From: Eretmocerus hayati
Lineage: Eukaryota > Arthropoda > Insecta > Hymenoptera > Aphelinidae
NCBI GenBank assembly: GCA_029851415.1
Contig: CM056743.1
Span: 120,682,305-120,746,304 of the forward strand
Reading direction: 5' to 3'
Length of the DNA stretch: 64,000 nt
The position numbers and the translations under genes are program-made. Below, piece by piece: positions 23,343 through 34,777 of the stretch. The notes beneath the pieces are model-generated. The model was not told where the DNA came from. It saw only the letters and a list, made by a program, of their open reading frames with translations, and did not search any database. The stretch's first letter is position 1; every line of letters begins with the position of its first letter.

Positions 23343-24157
23343 GGCCGAGTCTACATAAGAGCGCGAGCGGGGTCCAAGAGCGCTCTCGCGGGGTGCATTC
23401 GCTCTCGCCGCTCAATAACGCCGGTTTTTTTATATGATAAAATTTGTGCGAAAACTGAGGGGGTAGTCTCGCACTATAGAAACACAATTCTAACATCAAA
23501 GCAATGGATTATCACGGAGAAGGGGGCCTCAATCCCGCAAACACTCGGAAACTGGGTTTGAGAAAATTATTCCCAAAATCTAAGGAAGTAACCAAACTAT
23601 TGCAAACATCCGGATGCTTCTATCGATAAACCAGCCGGGAACCAAAATGCGACCAAAAGTGAATCCCAAAACTCACTAATGTAATCAAACTTGCTAATAC
23701 TCGAATACTAGAACCGAAAATAGTGTCCGTGAGAGAAATCAATCTCAAAACCCAGAATAACAAATAAACCTGCGATAAAACCTGGATGTTAATGACAAAA
23801 TTCTGATTGCAAGGAGAATCGATCGCAACACCCCGAAAGAAAATTAATGAACTCAAAATTCTATCGGGGCAGTAATCGATCCTCGAATCTGACATGAGCT
23901 CTCAACAGAAATTTCAGGCCGAGCATTCGCATGTTTGCGGTTTTGGAGGCTTCTTGAGTTGCGGGATTGAGGCCCCCTCCCCCGTGATAATTCATTGCTT
24001 TGATGTTAGAATTGTGTTCCTGTAGTGCGAGACTACCCCGTCAGTCTTCGCACAAATTTTATCATATAAGAAAAACCTGCGCTATTGAGCGGCGAGAGCG
24101 AATGCACCGCGCGAGAGCGCTGTTGGACCCCGCTCGCGCTCTTATGTAGACTCGGCC
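23343..24157. mobile_element. Inverted-repeat element with GGCCGAGTCTACATAAG ends (X2)
   Basis: The arms of about 190 bp (23343-23535 and 23945-24157) are near-identical inverted copies with GAGCGCGAGCGGGGTCCAA. The interior has no gene; the longest frames are under 100 codons. It shares end sequence with X1. Confidence 0.7.
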
Positions 24158-24489
24158 GTAGGCCGGCGAAGTGAGCGCTAGCGCGTGTGCCATGAGCTGC
24201 GCCATGTGCGCCGTGCGCTATGCGCTGCGCTATTTGTGGACACACCCTTACAAATGGGATGCGCTCGGGGTCCAATGTTTATTACCCTGCATTGATTACC
24301 TACTTTAAAATCGTAACAACATCCTCGTCCAAGACTGTTAAGAACTATTTGCGAATATGAAATTTATCCGTGTCTCTGTTAGTCTCTGTCATAAAAACTC
24401 GAATTACAAAAGGATCGGCTGATATTAGTAAATCATACGGATGACGAAATGAGCTAATTACCATCTCTCTTCGCCTTGGATGATTACTA

Positions 24490-25521
24490 GGTATCAACTG
24501 ATTCTCAAATCAATTCACGGCGTCAAGTTCTTTCCCAAAAGCCAATCCAAGAAATTCAAGATTCACTTGATGGGATGCGGCTAGAGCTTTTGTAGCACAT
24601 TGTAGATTGAGCGCACATACGACTTGACATTTTCCACATTAGGAAATGAATTTGCCCTCAAAAAAAAATATTCTCAAAAAAGTAGCCCTATATATGCAGA
24701 TAATGCAAGATCAAGCGGCTCGGCTGCGGATGTTCGACTTTAATCAAATTCATCAGCTCACATCAATATTATCATCAGTGATAATCATTATTATAATAAT
24801 AGAATTGAATTTTAATTGATAAGTAATTATAATCAATGTAAATATAAAGACAAGAAAACCTCAAGTGATAACTGTGTGGTGACCATCCTTGAGCGCCACG
24901 TTCCTGCGATCCTGTGAATCCCAGGTTTGTTCATATTGTCACGATTTTCTAAAAACCGGTTCGCAAGAAAAACGCAAGACTCTGCGCTCCTACGTTGCTT
25001 TTGCGCCTCGCCTGCGAATCTCTTGTGCTTTTCCTGCGAACCGGTGCGTAGAAAATACATGAGATTCGATACCAATATGAACAGGCTCTAATACAAATCA
25101 TATGAAAACTTTTAACGGAAGTGGGGAATTTTTTGGGTAGAACTGATTTCATCGATGGCTGCAAAATATTCTCCGCATTGGTGGATAAATATCCTCTAAA
25201 TTCGCTCACAAGATGAACCTGGTCATAACGCAAATGCTACATCTAATGATTTCTCCGACTAATATTGAGTATTTGACAAATAATGGATTGATTCTGTAGT
25301 AAGATCCTTAGGCCGGTAAAAAGAGGCCTCTTCCCGGCTTCCTTGTCCTTTGATGCTTGAAATTCTTTTCTGTAAGACCATCAGAGTATCAAGGTTTTGG
25401 AGGCAATTGAGGAGGAAAAAATCAGGGGAATCAAAAAAACTGAAGCCTTTCTGATTATTTGTCGAAGATCTTATGTGTTGCCATGAAATGACCCATATGC
25501 GATTTCGTTTCAAAGATATAG
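24490..25521. other. No gene seen
   Basis: This is AT-rich sequence with short (AAT)n-like stretches near 24770-24810. The mutually overlapping short frames show no domain. Confidence 0.4.
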
Positions 25522-27406
25522 TATATGATGGGTTCCACGGGAAAGCGACCTACGGAAAGGGGTCAATTCTCAGATTTTTTTCTAACCTTTTTTATTCGAT
25601 TCTATGGCCCAAAATAGGAACTTTTGACCACCTATGGGGTCCGAAAAAAATTCACCCCTCCGGTGCACGCATATCCGTGAAAAAAGCCGAAGTTCATCGT
25701 GTCAAAAATGGTGCTTTTTTATTCAGTAAAATGCAAAAATCTCGACTTCTTCGATAGCTAACGACTCGCGGGTTGCGGCATCTGAAAGGTCATCAAAAAA
25801 CCTATCGGAAACGCTATCGAAAAAATATTTTTGGCGAGTAATGGGCCTCCCAGAGCTAAAAAGGTGTTTTTCACTAAAACGTTAATTTCTCAAAAAGCCA
25901 TTTTTTGTTTTTTTTTGAAAACCACATAATCGATGTAAAATTTTGCGTTCTTTCAGAAAAAATTGGTTTTAGAGTGTACCTACGTGATCCCATCAACTTA
26001 TTGGCCATTGTTTAAAATTCAATTTTTTTCGGTATTGGAAAAGTGTCATTTTCTGCGCATGCGCACAAATTTTGACTTTCGGGACTATTTGTAATAGAAA
26101 GCTCACGTAATTTCCTTTAAAATGACCCCTTGCAAAAATCAATTTGATGCATTGAAACTCGAGATCTAGCTGGTCTAAAGAGTGAAAATATCCAAGGTAC
26201 CAAATCCGTGAACCCGGGTCCTCTTCAATGGCCCTGAAAAACGCGGATTTTGAGTCGGAGTGTTCCAGAGATGTGTACATGTGTTTTTCATGTATTTTTT
26301 GACGTAGAAACCGAATATGTGGTCAGTTTCGTCCCCAATCTCGAAGATTTTTCAGTAGACTCAAAAATCTGAACCGAAAGTAATATCGGTCGATTCGAGT
26401 CAGGTTTTTAGTGAACTGTACTATGTTCTCCCACGTATTTTGACTACCTCGGAACATGGTTCAATTCACTAAAAACCTGATTCGAATAGACCGATGATCT
26501 CACATGCATATCAGATGTATGTTAAAAGCCTAAAAACGACTCATTACTTTTGGTTCAGTTTTTTGAGTCTACTGAAAAATCTTCGAGATTGGGGACAAAA
26601 CTGACCACATATTCGGTTTCTACGTCAAAAAATACATGAAAAACACATGTTCACATCTCTGGAACACTCCGTCTCAAAATCCGCGTTTTTTAGGGCCATT
26701 GAAGAGGCCCCGGGTTCACGGATTTGGTACCTTGGATATTTTCACTCTTTAGACCAGCTAGATATCGAGTTTCAATGCATCAAATTGACTTTTGCAAGGG
26801 GTCATTCTAAAGGAAATTACGTGAGCTTTCCATTAAAAATAGTCTCAAAAGTCAGAATTTGTGCGCATGCGCAGAAAATGACACTTTTCCAATACCGAAA
26901 AAAATTGAATTTTAAACAATGGCTTATAAGTTGATGGGATCACGTAGGTACACTCTAAAACCAATTTTTTCTGAAAGAACGCAAAATTTTACATCGATTA
27001 TGTGGTTTTCAAAAAAAACAAAAAATGGCTTTTTGAGAAATTAACGTTTTAGTGAAAAACACCTTTTTAGCTCTGGGAGGCCCATTACTCGCCAAAAATA
27101 TTTTTTCGATAGCGTTTCCGATAGGTTTTTTGATGACCTTTCAGATGCCGCAACCCGCGAGTCGTTAGCTATCGAAGAAGTCGAGATTTTTGCATTTTAC
27201 TGAATAAAAAAAGCACCATTTTTGACACGATGAATTTCGGCTTTTTTCACGGATATGCGTGCACCGGAGGGATGAATTTTTTTTCAGACCCCATAGGTGG
27301 TCAAAAGTTCCTATTTTGGGCCATAGAATCGAACAAAAAAGGTGAGAAAAAAATCTGAGAGATGACCCCTTTCCGTAGGTCGCTTTCGCGTGGAATCCAT
27401 CATATA
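25522..27406. mobile_element. Large foldback element (~0.9-kb inverted arms)
   Basis: The two halves, meeting near 26440, are imperfect inverted copies over almost their whole length. The ends are TATATGATGGGTTCCACG on the left and the complement of TATATGATGGATTCCACG on the right. Because of the symmetry the same 95-codon frame appears at 25993-26280 (-) and 26647-26934 (+); it has no recognisable domain. The right arm carries an extra ~45-bp segment near 26500. Transcripts would fold into a very long hairpin. The superfamily is unknown, and a TA duplication is possible but not certain. Confidence 0.8.
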
Positions 27407-28178
27407 TTGTTTTGCAGAATCTTCATAGACTTTGCCGCCACGTGAAAAGGGATCAATTGCAGCTCATCGTGTTAATTTAATTATAAATTAGCAATGATAA
27501 TCCTAGCAACAAACCCTCTGAAAAACGTTTGAGGGTACTCGATAAACATTTTCGGGCATTTTCCCGTTCCGGGTTTACTCCCCCGCCCTCACACCCACCA
27601 TGCAAATAATCTGGACGTCCTCGGAACATGAAGATGCTTGAAAATTTTTGTCGTGTCATTGCAAGTGAGGTGAAGAAAATTTCCTACTTACCCGTGTAAC
27701 GTGGGTCGAGGGGTTCCTTATGGAAATCCTCGACTTACGTTACACAGGATCTATATATTATCTCAGAAACGTTAATGGGAGACTTTGCCGCTGTAACATA
27801 AGGTAAGCAGCTGATAATGGGCTGATTGGTCTAGAAATATTGATATTTTCAATTCACAAATATCTGCTCGAAACGAATCTGACTAAAAATCCTATACAAA
27901 ACCTTCCCCCACTGAACACCGTTCGTTCCCGAAACGTACCGCGGTATTAGGGTTCTTCCCTGAACTAATGCAACCTTCGCCGGACGTTCTTACGACCCAC
28001 CAGCGACGTTGTGGATAGGTAGGTATCTCTACCCTCCCTAGGTATACAAATGTCCGCGAGCGATTAATTGCGTATCCACAGCGTTGTGTATTGGTTCCCC
28101 ATAACTTTCCGTGGTTTCGTGATGGTTTTGTAATGGTTGTTTTTTGCAACCACGAACTTTTAAAAAAATTTTTTAAGC
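27407..28178. other. No gene seen; one hairpin at 27694-27745
   Basis: The only clear structure is a ~22-bp imperfect inverted repeat around GTGTAACGTGGGTCGAGG at 27694-27745. Confidence 0.4.
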
Positions 28179-28490
28179 GTGTTGTTCGATTTTCATGGTT
28201 CACAAAATATACACGACCATCTGCATGCCTTCGTCTTTCCCAACAAGCAGCAGAGAGCGGACCCAAACCATCATCTTCTTCAGCTATTGATGACGATGGT
28301 CCCGATGAGATAGCTTGATGCGACTGATTACAGAGAAAGAACCGAAAATATATCATAAAATATTTTGACTAAATTCAAAAATCAAATTCGAGATCATTCA
28401 TGACTTTTTTCTGCTTCCATGAATGTGTATGTTCTTCCGCCCGGTTTTTTAAAATTTGTTTTGAGCCTTGGAGCTGTTAGACCACTGAAT
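28179..28490 (-). pseudogene. Truncated duplicate of a WW-domain exon from the Su(dx)/ITCH gene
   Basis: On the minus strand, 28179-28328 repeats the start of the ligase WW3 exon (54195-54344), and 28329-28490 repeats the adjoining intron with small indels. The copied exon keeps its reading frame, even with a net 3-bp insertion (Ser-Ala-Ala where the parent has Pro-Ala). It breaks off at HENRTT, before the second Trp/Pro of the WW fold, and continues into unrelated sequence. Retention of the intron means a DNA-level duplication, not a retrocopy. The copy lies about 26 kb from the parent in the same orientation. It is almost certainly non-functional. Confidence 0.85.
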
Positions 28491-28960
28491 TTTTCTAGCC
28501 CAATAAGTAGGACCTCAACGAGCTTTAGACTTGGAAACATCACTAAACTGTATCAGAACCGTCGATATACCGATAATAATGATGATCCTGACCGTTTGAA
28601 ATGGAAAAATTGTATCAGCCAAGCTTATCATTATCAATTGCGAAATGGAGCAAAATTCGAAAATCAATTTGTTTTATATCTGCATACTTGCCAGAGAATT
28701 TTTCCATCGCCAATTTCTAAACAGAAATTGGCAGTTTTTTGGCAGTTAAATTTCAATTTTTTTCCAAATTACTTTTAGATTTGTTGTCTCTCGATTAATT
28801 TTTATAAACAAAAGTTTGAAAACATTATTTCTTGAGAGTTCGGATTGTAATCAAGCAATGTGAAGACAGATATTTCTACTGTATTTGTGTTTTTTCGCTC
28901 ATTTATGCTCTAATGAGACTAGAGCGTTGTTTTCATTTAATGGAACGGACAGTTAGGCTG

Positions 28961-29440
28961 CTTTTTCACGACTGCAATCCGTTGCTGCAACCTCGCGAGA
29001 TGCTGCAATTTTCATGCGCGCGAAATTCAAAATATAGCTTCCCGAGGTAACCTAAGATGGAAATGGAGTGATTCCGAAGAACCCACTGGTTGAAAATTGT
29101 TTTGTCCAATGTTTATGAAGATGCTGAACACGAATGTGAACTTCATTTCCTTCCAACGGCGGAGAAAATGCGTGAAAATCGACTTTGAAGCCAGAACGTC
29201 TCATTTTCGGATTCAAATGTGATTTTTAGAAGTTTTCTTCACCTCTAGATGGGAACAGAGTTCGTATTCGTGTTCAGCACACTCAAGAAGATAGGCAAGA
29301 ACAATTTTCAACGAGTGGGTTTTTTGGAGTCACTCCATTTTCATCTTAGGTTACCTCGGTAAGTTAGATTTTGAATTTCGCGCGCATGAAAATTGCAGCA
29401 ATCTCGCGAGGTTGCAGCAACGGATTGCAGCCGTGAAAGA
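28961..29440. mobile_element. MITE with ~170-bp inverted arms
   Basis: The left arm (28961-29130) and right arm (29265-29440) are inverted copies containing GCTGCAATCCGTTGCTGCAA-type ends and TTTCATGCGCGCGAAATTC. There is no coding frame. It lies 390 bp upstream of NDUFS6. Confidence 0.8.
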
Positions 29441-29445
29441 ATGCG

Positions 29446-29531
29446 TTCAAATACGCTTTGGATGAAATGTCTGATTCTCGTATCCCCATTCAAATACGCT
29501 TTGGATGAAATGTCTGATTCTCGTATCCCCA
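29446..29531 (+). repeat. 43-bp tandem duplication
   Basis: Positions 29446-29488 and 29489-29531 are identical 43-bp copies containing TACGCTTTGGATGAAATG. This is a simple local duplication between the MITE and NDUFS6. Confidence 0.95.
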
Positions 29532-29829
29532 ACAAATCCAAACTTCGAGATTGAGCTTTGAGTGATTGAATCGAAGCAGGAATTCCTCAGCAACGTTGAC
29601 CGGGTCCGTTGATGTAGAGGAATGATATTACCTTTATTCTGTCCATAACTCAAAGTGTACATATAAAATAAGCTTTATTGTATGCGATCCAAACGAAGCA
29701 GATTCGATGATGAATTTAAATCAATTTAGATCAACTTTTGTTTACAATTACGTTCCCGCTTGTTCCAGATCCAGTTGTCATCTGCTCGACGTCTGCTAGT
29801 TCAGTCGGTAATTACAGAGCAAACCAAAC

Positions 29830-30797
29830 ATGGCGAGTAAAACTGTCGCTCGTTTGCTAAAAAATTCTTGTGAATTGAATCAATATAGATCTTCGTCTCC
29901 GTCTCTTACTTCGATCTCCAGATGTTATGCTTCTTGGGAACCCAAAGATAAACAGACCCACACAGGGCAGGTAAGGGATACCCAAACAATCTCTGTAATT
30001 TTAATTAGAGGTTACGTCAGTGGATCGGAAATCTTTACATTCCTATGCAAAATTTCTCTTCTGCTAGCCAAATTTATTCTAAACAGCTTGTTTCCTCTTT
30101 CCTATAATTATAATGCAGGTAATTCCAGTTGTTATGAATACCCCAACTTTGACGATTAGTTCTTCTTTCCTCCTTCGACAATTGATTCTTTTTACAGATT
30201 TTTGAACCTGATGATCGTCGCCTAGTTAGATTTGTCAATAGACCAAAAGAAGTGAATCCCAATTGGTCTATTAACTTGATCGCTGAAGTGCCACCTGAAC
30301 CACAAAAGGCTAGAATTGTAGCTTGTGATGGAGGAGGTGGACCGTTAGGACATCCCAAAGTTTACATCAACTTGGTAAGTTCTTTGAATATATTTTCAGT
30401 TCAGGTCTCATCAGTAGCAGAATTGATGCTATTTCAACCAAGTTGGCAACCATCCTTTAAAACATTTTCATCGTAAACTTTCATAGTAACAACTACCCAG
30501 CTTTGTGTGAGTCAAGAACCAATCTCAGTACTGATTATGATCCTCATTTTGTGCTCTCTTACTTCAATAGAATTACAATGGAGTTGATCAAATTCTAATA
30601 TTTATATGTTCATACAAATGTGTATCTTGATTGTAAAGATTAATATCTTAATTTCAAAAGTAGCATATATAGATTTCATTGACATGAAAAAATATGTTTT
30701 TGACCTATTATTTCCTTGATGTTTCCAGGACAAGCCTGGTAATCATGCTTGTGGATACTGTGGATTGAGATTCTACCAAGAAGATCATCATCACTGA
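29830..30797 (+). CDS. NDUFS6: NADH dehydrogenase iron-sulfur protein 6, mitochondrial
   Basis: This is an accessory subunit of respiratory complex I in the peripheral arm; its zinc site is needed for a late step of complex assembly. Three exons, 29830-29970, 30198-30374 and 30729-30797, join with GT-AG introns in phase 0 and give 128 residues, close to the usual size. Residues 1-34 are Arg/Ser/Lys-rich with few acids, as in a mitochondrial presequence. The C-terminal zf-CHCC domain has ligands C90, H99, C114 and C117 in the family context [14 protein letters not shown]...HACGYCG. The protein ends in a His triplet. AATAAA lies at 30896-30901. It converges on SYS1, with under 400 bp between the stop codons. 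Confidence 0.97.
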
Positions 30798-31164
30798 ACA
30801 CTGAGTCATTAGTTTGTTGAATATTAATTTGAGCTGTATTTATAAACACGTTATAGAGATAGGAAGATAATTATTGTGATTGAACTCAACAAAGGAATAA
30901 ATTAGTCAGAATAGAGTTCTTGGGTAATAAATGGTAGGGAACAATCCTCAATTATTTGCTATCATTACTGAATGTCCCTCAAGAAAGATAAGAGCTTATA
31001 ATGTCACAAAAATCTCAGAAGAATATAATATTTATCAGGAAAGTTGGTATTAACAGTTCTTAACTTTCTTTGTTTAGTGTACTATACAATTTACCTAAAT
31101 CTAAGTAGATATTCAACATGGATGAGTCAGTGAATTTTGAGGAATGTAAGTTATATACAAATAT

Positions 31165-31647
31165 TCACAATGCAGTTTTCTGGCTATTCATTCCTAGAGG
31201 AATTGCCTTCAATTCAGTCTTCATGCACAGAAACTCACCACAAACACACATTATACTTGTGGTTACAATATTCAAACACCACCAACTGAATGTTGAAGGA
31301 AAACTGCCATTATAGATCCAGCAACAGACTAAATGTATTAGATGAGCAGTGCATGCAAAGTCCATACATTGCTTTGTTCGTTGCACTAGATACCACAAGG
31401 CTATTGCACCAACCACTGAGTTCGCTATAAAAACCGTGATGACCAGATAGCCACCAAAATCACGGACATGAATTTCCTTGTACTGAAAAGCATAATCTAA
31501 GGACTTTGTGGTCCCTAATGTTGAAGCAATCATTACAATCCATAAACCTAATACAAAGTATATGATGCACTGAACTGCTACAATTTGGGAAATTATTAGC
31601 ATGGGATCCCATGTTGTTTTTCGGAATTGCCCTGTGATCCCATTCAT
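31165..31647 (-). CDS. SYS1: SYS1 Golgi trafficking protein homologue
   Basis: SYS1 is a four-pass Golgi membrane protein that recruits the small GTPase ARFRP1 (yeast Arl3) to the trans-Golgi. The single coding exon gives 160 residues, the usual length. Family blocks are visible: FRKTTWDPMLIISQI near the N-terminus, the central KQCMDFACTAHLIHL stretch, and GEFLCMKTELKAIPL near the end. Four hydrophobic segments lie at about 17-41, 66-90, 95-112 and 118-140. The start is the first Met before the conserved block. A 5' UTR intron is likely (31688-31889; donor GTATGC, T-rich acceptor), with a non-coding first exon above 31890. The MULE-like element begins about 0.5 kb upstream of the ATG. Confidence 0.95.
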   Translation of the reverse strand: MNGITGQFRKTTWDPMLIISQIVAVQCIIYFVLGLWIVMIASTLGTTKSLDYAFQYKEIHVRDFGGYLVITVFIANSVVGAIALWYLVQRTKQCMDFACTAHLIHLVCCWIYNGSFPSTFSWWCLNIVTTSIMCVCGEFLCMKTELKAIPLGMNSQKTAL

Positions 31648-32165
31648 CTCTGCATCACGTACTTGGCAGAAGACGCTTTACAAAAATCTGGAAAAAAAAA
31701 CAATGTGATGTGTGATCACTTTCCTTCATTTAGGACAAATACTTAGTAACTGTGGTGATCTTTGAGCAAAAGCAACTTGGACAGTAAAAATCAAATCCTC
31801 GCTATTGAAGAAGAGAAATCTCAATGTATTGACTGAAAGATTCATTTGTTCTCACCATACATGATTAACAAAACAATACAATAGCATACCTCTCCAGAGG
31901 AAATTATTCCATGTCTGAAACTAATCGACATAACCTAGCGGCTGAAATTCTAGTTCCCATATCTGCTTCATCACTGCAAAATTTGTCCCCGACATTACAA
32001 CTAAATTTGATGCATCTCACATTGCGTTATTTAGATGATGAATTCGTGATATGATTAACAATGATAGTTAGTGACACCGTGCAAACACGATCACCAATAC
32101 AGAGCTCATAATCAATGAGCGAAGTAGTTATAAAATGCTGCACGTCACAATCTGTTGATAAAAAA

Positions 32166-32174
32166 ATAGATGAC
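32166..32174. other. 9-bp target-site duplication, left copy
   Basis: ATAGATGAC stands here directly before the element end GGCACCGAAAAG, and again at 45415-45423 directly after the opposite end. The match is perfect. Confidence 0.9.
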
Positions 32175-34777
32175 GGCACCGAAAAGTTAGCAAAAAAATT
32201 ATCAAACATACCCGCAACAAGCACACCATTCGATAGGGGCTGAATAGACCACCCCAAAAACGCGATCCTTTTGAATTGTCCAACCCCCTATTTTGCATAA
32301 ACAATCGTAAAAAATACGATACATCTAGACGTGATGGTGGCTCGGAGAAGGGATCTAGCTACAATTTCATCAATCAGATAATTGTCCTTTTACCCCAAAT
32401 TAATTGTCCAGCCCTTACTTCTCCCAAAAACATCCTTTTTCTCTTGCACAAAGGGTGAATGTTTATAACTACCCCCACCCCAACCCATGACCGGAACTGG
32501 CCGACCGCGGGAGTCATCGGCTCGTCTCAGTGGCGGCAGTTTAAATGTGGGTACCTAATTGCGCAGATCTGATCGACAGGACATTGTCACAAACATCGTA
32601 AAATTTAACAATATAAAGAACGATATTAAGTGCGATAAGAACTTTCAGTACTCGTGTGCATTCAAAAAATCCAAGTGCAAGGCAGAACGAAAGGCAGAAG
32701 AAAGCATCAGCCTTCTGATGCCATGGACGACGCGAAGGCACGCGCGTCGTCTGCTATTGTTTTGACATTTGGTGCCCGCGCGAACATTTTACGGAAACGG
32801 CACAACCAGCTCACCCAGGGTGTTAAGATCCAATGATGGTCACCAGGAAATGAGACCCGGCCCCGACTTAGTGAATCGGCGTCCGGGCCTTGACAATTTA
32901 TTTTGGTGCATTTCAGAGGTACGTGCGTTGCAGACGACGTGGAATTTATGGTCGCCCATGTGTGCACCAGGATGCACTGGGATGCACCGCAAAAGAGAAG
33001 TCCTCTTTAATGTAGTGCTCCAGGTTTCGGGATGGCTCTGCGACGACGGCAGTATCTAGGAAGCGGTGGCAGAACAAAATTTGTGGAAATAACCTCTAAT
33101 TTGTACGCTTGCAGTGAGGCTCAATTTCACGTGATGTGCGTTGAATTGTCATGTTTGATGCATTCAGAATTCTCAGATGCGATTCATGACTAGTTCCTGG
33201 ATATATTACTCCACCCTGAAGAATGGAAACACTGGCACTGGATAGAAACCAAACAGCGGAGGGGAATTCATTCTCGGTACTTTCAGTTAGTCAGAAAGTT
33301 AGAGATCATTTTATTGAGTCCACAGAATACTCATGTAGTTATTACTCTCATGAGTGCACTACTGATATAAAAGCTTGATTCCTCAATGAGTGAGCAACAG
33401 TGTTTCGTGGAATTGTGATTGGTCATTTCTGACTACATGTCTCAGTTTCGTACTACCTCATTGATGAAATACTGTCGAAGGGTGAATGAACTCCTTCAAG
33501 AAACTTGTTGATCCGAGTTACAGAATGTTATGGAATCAGCACCCCACACAGGATCAATCTTTGTTGTGGTTTTCTATCAAATTAAGAGTTCTGCAATCGT
33601 GTCTCACAGACATCAATTAGTCAGTCTGAGCATTTATTTGCAGCATCAGTAATATTTTTCATGAATGTACAGATGGGGAATTATGGAATACAGTCCATGT
33701 CAATTTCCACCTATTCATCTGCTTTGATCAGTTTCTAGACACATGTCACACATTGAAATACTCAAAACTACTTGAACATCTTCACACTTTCAATGGCAAA
33801 TTTTCATTTCGAGTGAAAACAGAAGGATTCAAAAGTTTCCACGGTACTGGAGAGAGGCACTGGGCAGCAAATTTGACAGTATGGCATAGGTATCATGAGG
33901 ATATTGTTTTGATCAATGAAAGCTTACTCTATTTATCGAATGATGAGAGCAATGGTGCTTGAATTTTCCACTGAGGGCTCCATAATACATACTCAGTTGG
34001 GCATCGCTCTTATTCAACACCTAAGTGGGAATCTTCCTTTATTGTCAACGGAAGAGAAGCAAAAACTGAATCAAATGGCCCTCTAATGCTGGCCACTCCC
34101 ACAATTATTCAGATAAAAATTGTTAGAGGTAGAACATTTTTAGAGCTCCAGCTGAGATTAATATTTTGAGAATCCAGAAAGAAACTTGGAAAAGGATTCT
34201 GCTAGCGGATCTTACAAACTTTTATTTTATACACGGGTCTGTCGCATTTTGGTATTTCATCCAGCAAGTCAAATCAATTTGACTGAAGTATTATATTCCG
34301 ACAGCTATGTGCTTCTATCTTCCTGAGATATCAAAGCTCACATCCCTTGATATGACGACCACGCGTTTTGATTTTTCCTCTTCTGAATACAATTCGGATT
34401 TTTAAAATGAAATAGCTGTTGAAGAGTCTTTCACCAATTTTCAATTGGAAAATATCATGTAAAATGTAACGTAAGTATACCCCCCCCCCCTTCACCCGAC
34501 TCTGATTCTTCGCTAATAGCTTCGGCCTCCTTCAAAATTTCAGATGGTACCACAGCTGTAAATTCATTTCAAGACCTCTGAAATGAGCTATGGTACTCAC
34601 TACTTTGATAAACCAGAGCCAAGTTACCCCAATTTTCCCAAGTGATTTTGCGAGAGTTCATCATAAGGGAGTGCAAACCTGCGAACCTACCCCGCGACAT
34701 CCTTTTAAATAGTGCAAGTCGGGGTAAATGCCGCTGGTTGAACTAACTATTTCTTCCATGGTTTGACGCGATAAACA
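32175..34777 (+). repeat. Left terminal inverted repeat of the MULE-like element
   Basis: This is a ~2.6-kb arm and the reverse complement of 42813-45414. It contains a short frame starting MDDAKARASS near 32723. A longer open stretch of roughly 108 codons ends at 33962 and is recognised by no family I know. Both are necessarily duplicated in the other arm. Confidence 0.95.

Larger units (their letters stand above)
22315..24247. mobile_element. PIF/Harbinger-like non-autonomous element
   Basis: The terminal inverted repeats start GGGTGTGTCCACAAATAGCG, are about 80 bp and GC-rich, and are flanked by TTA at 22312-22314 and 24248-24250. The 3-bp TTA duplication and GGG start fit PIF/Harbinger. 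There is no transposase or Myb-like frame, and the 102-codon frame at 22658-22966 is unrecognised. The interior holds two further inverted-repeat elements. Confidence 0.75.
21691..24489. mobile_element. Outer palindromic element hosting nested insertions
   Basis: The arms 21691-21890 and 24251-24489 are inverted copies starting TAGTAATCAT. Rejoining the innermost flanks gives the perfect palindrome CCCATTTGTACAAATGGG, so the original was a hairpin-type element with its centre at a TA. It has no coding frame. Its centre is now occupied by a TA-targeting MITE and then a Harbinger-like element. Confidence 0.75.

Noticed and set aside
31118..31315. Plus-strand frame overlapping SYS1
   Set aside because: It is a shadow of the SYS1 coding exon on the other strand.
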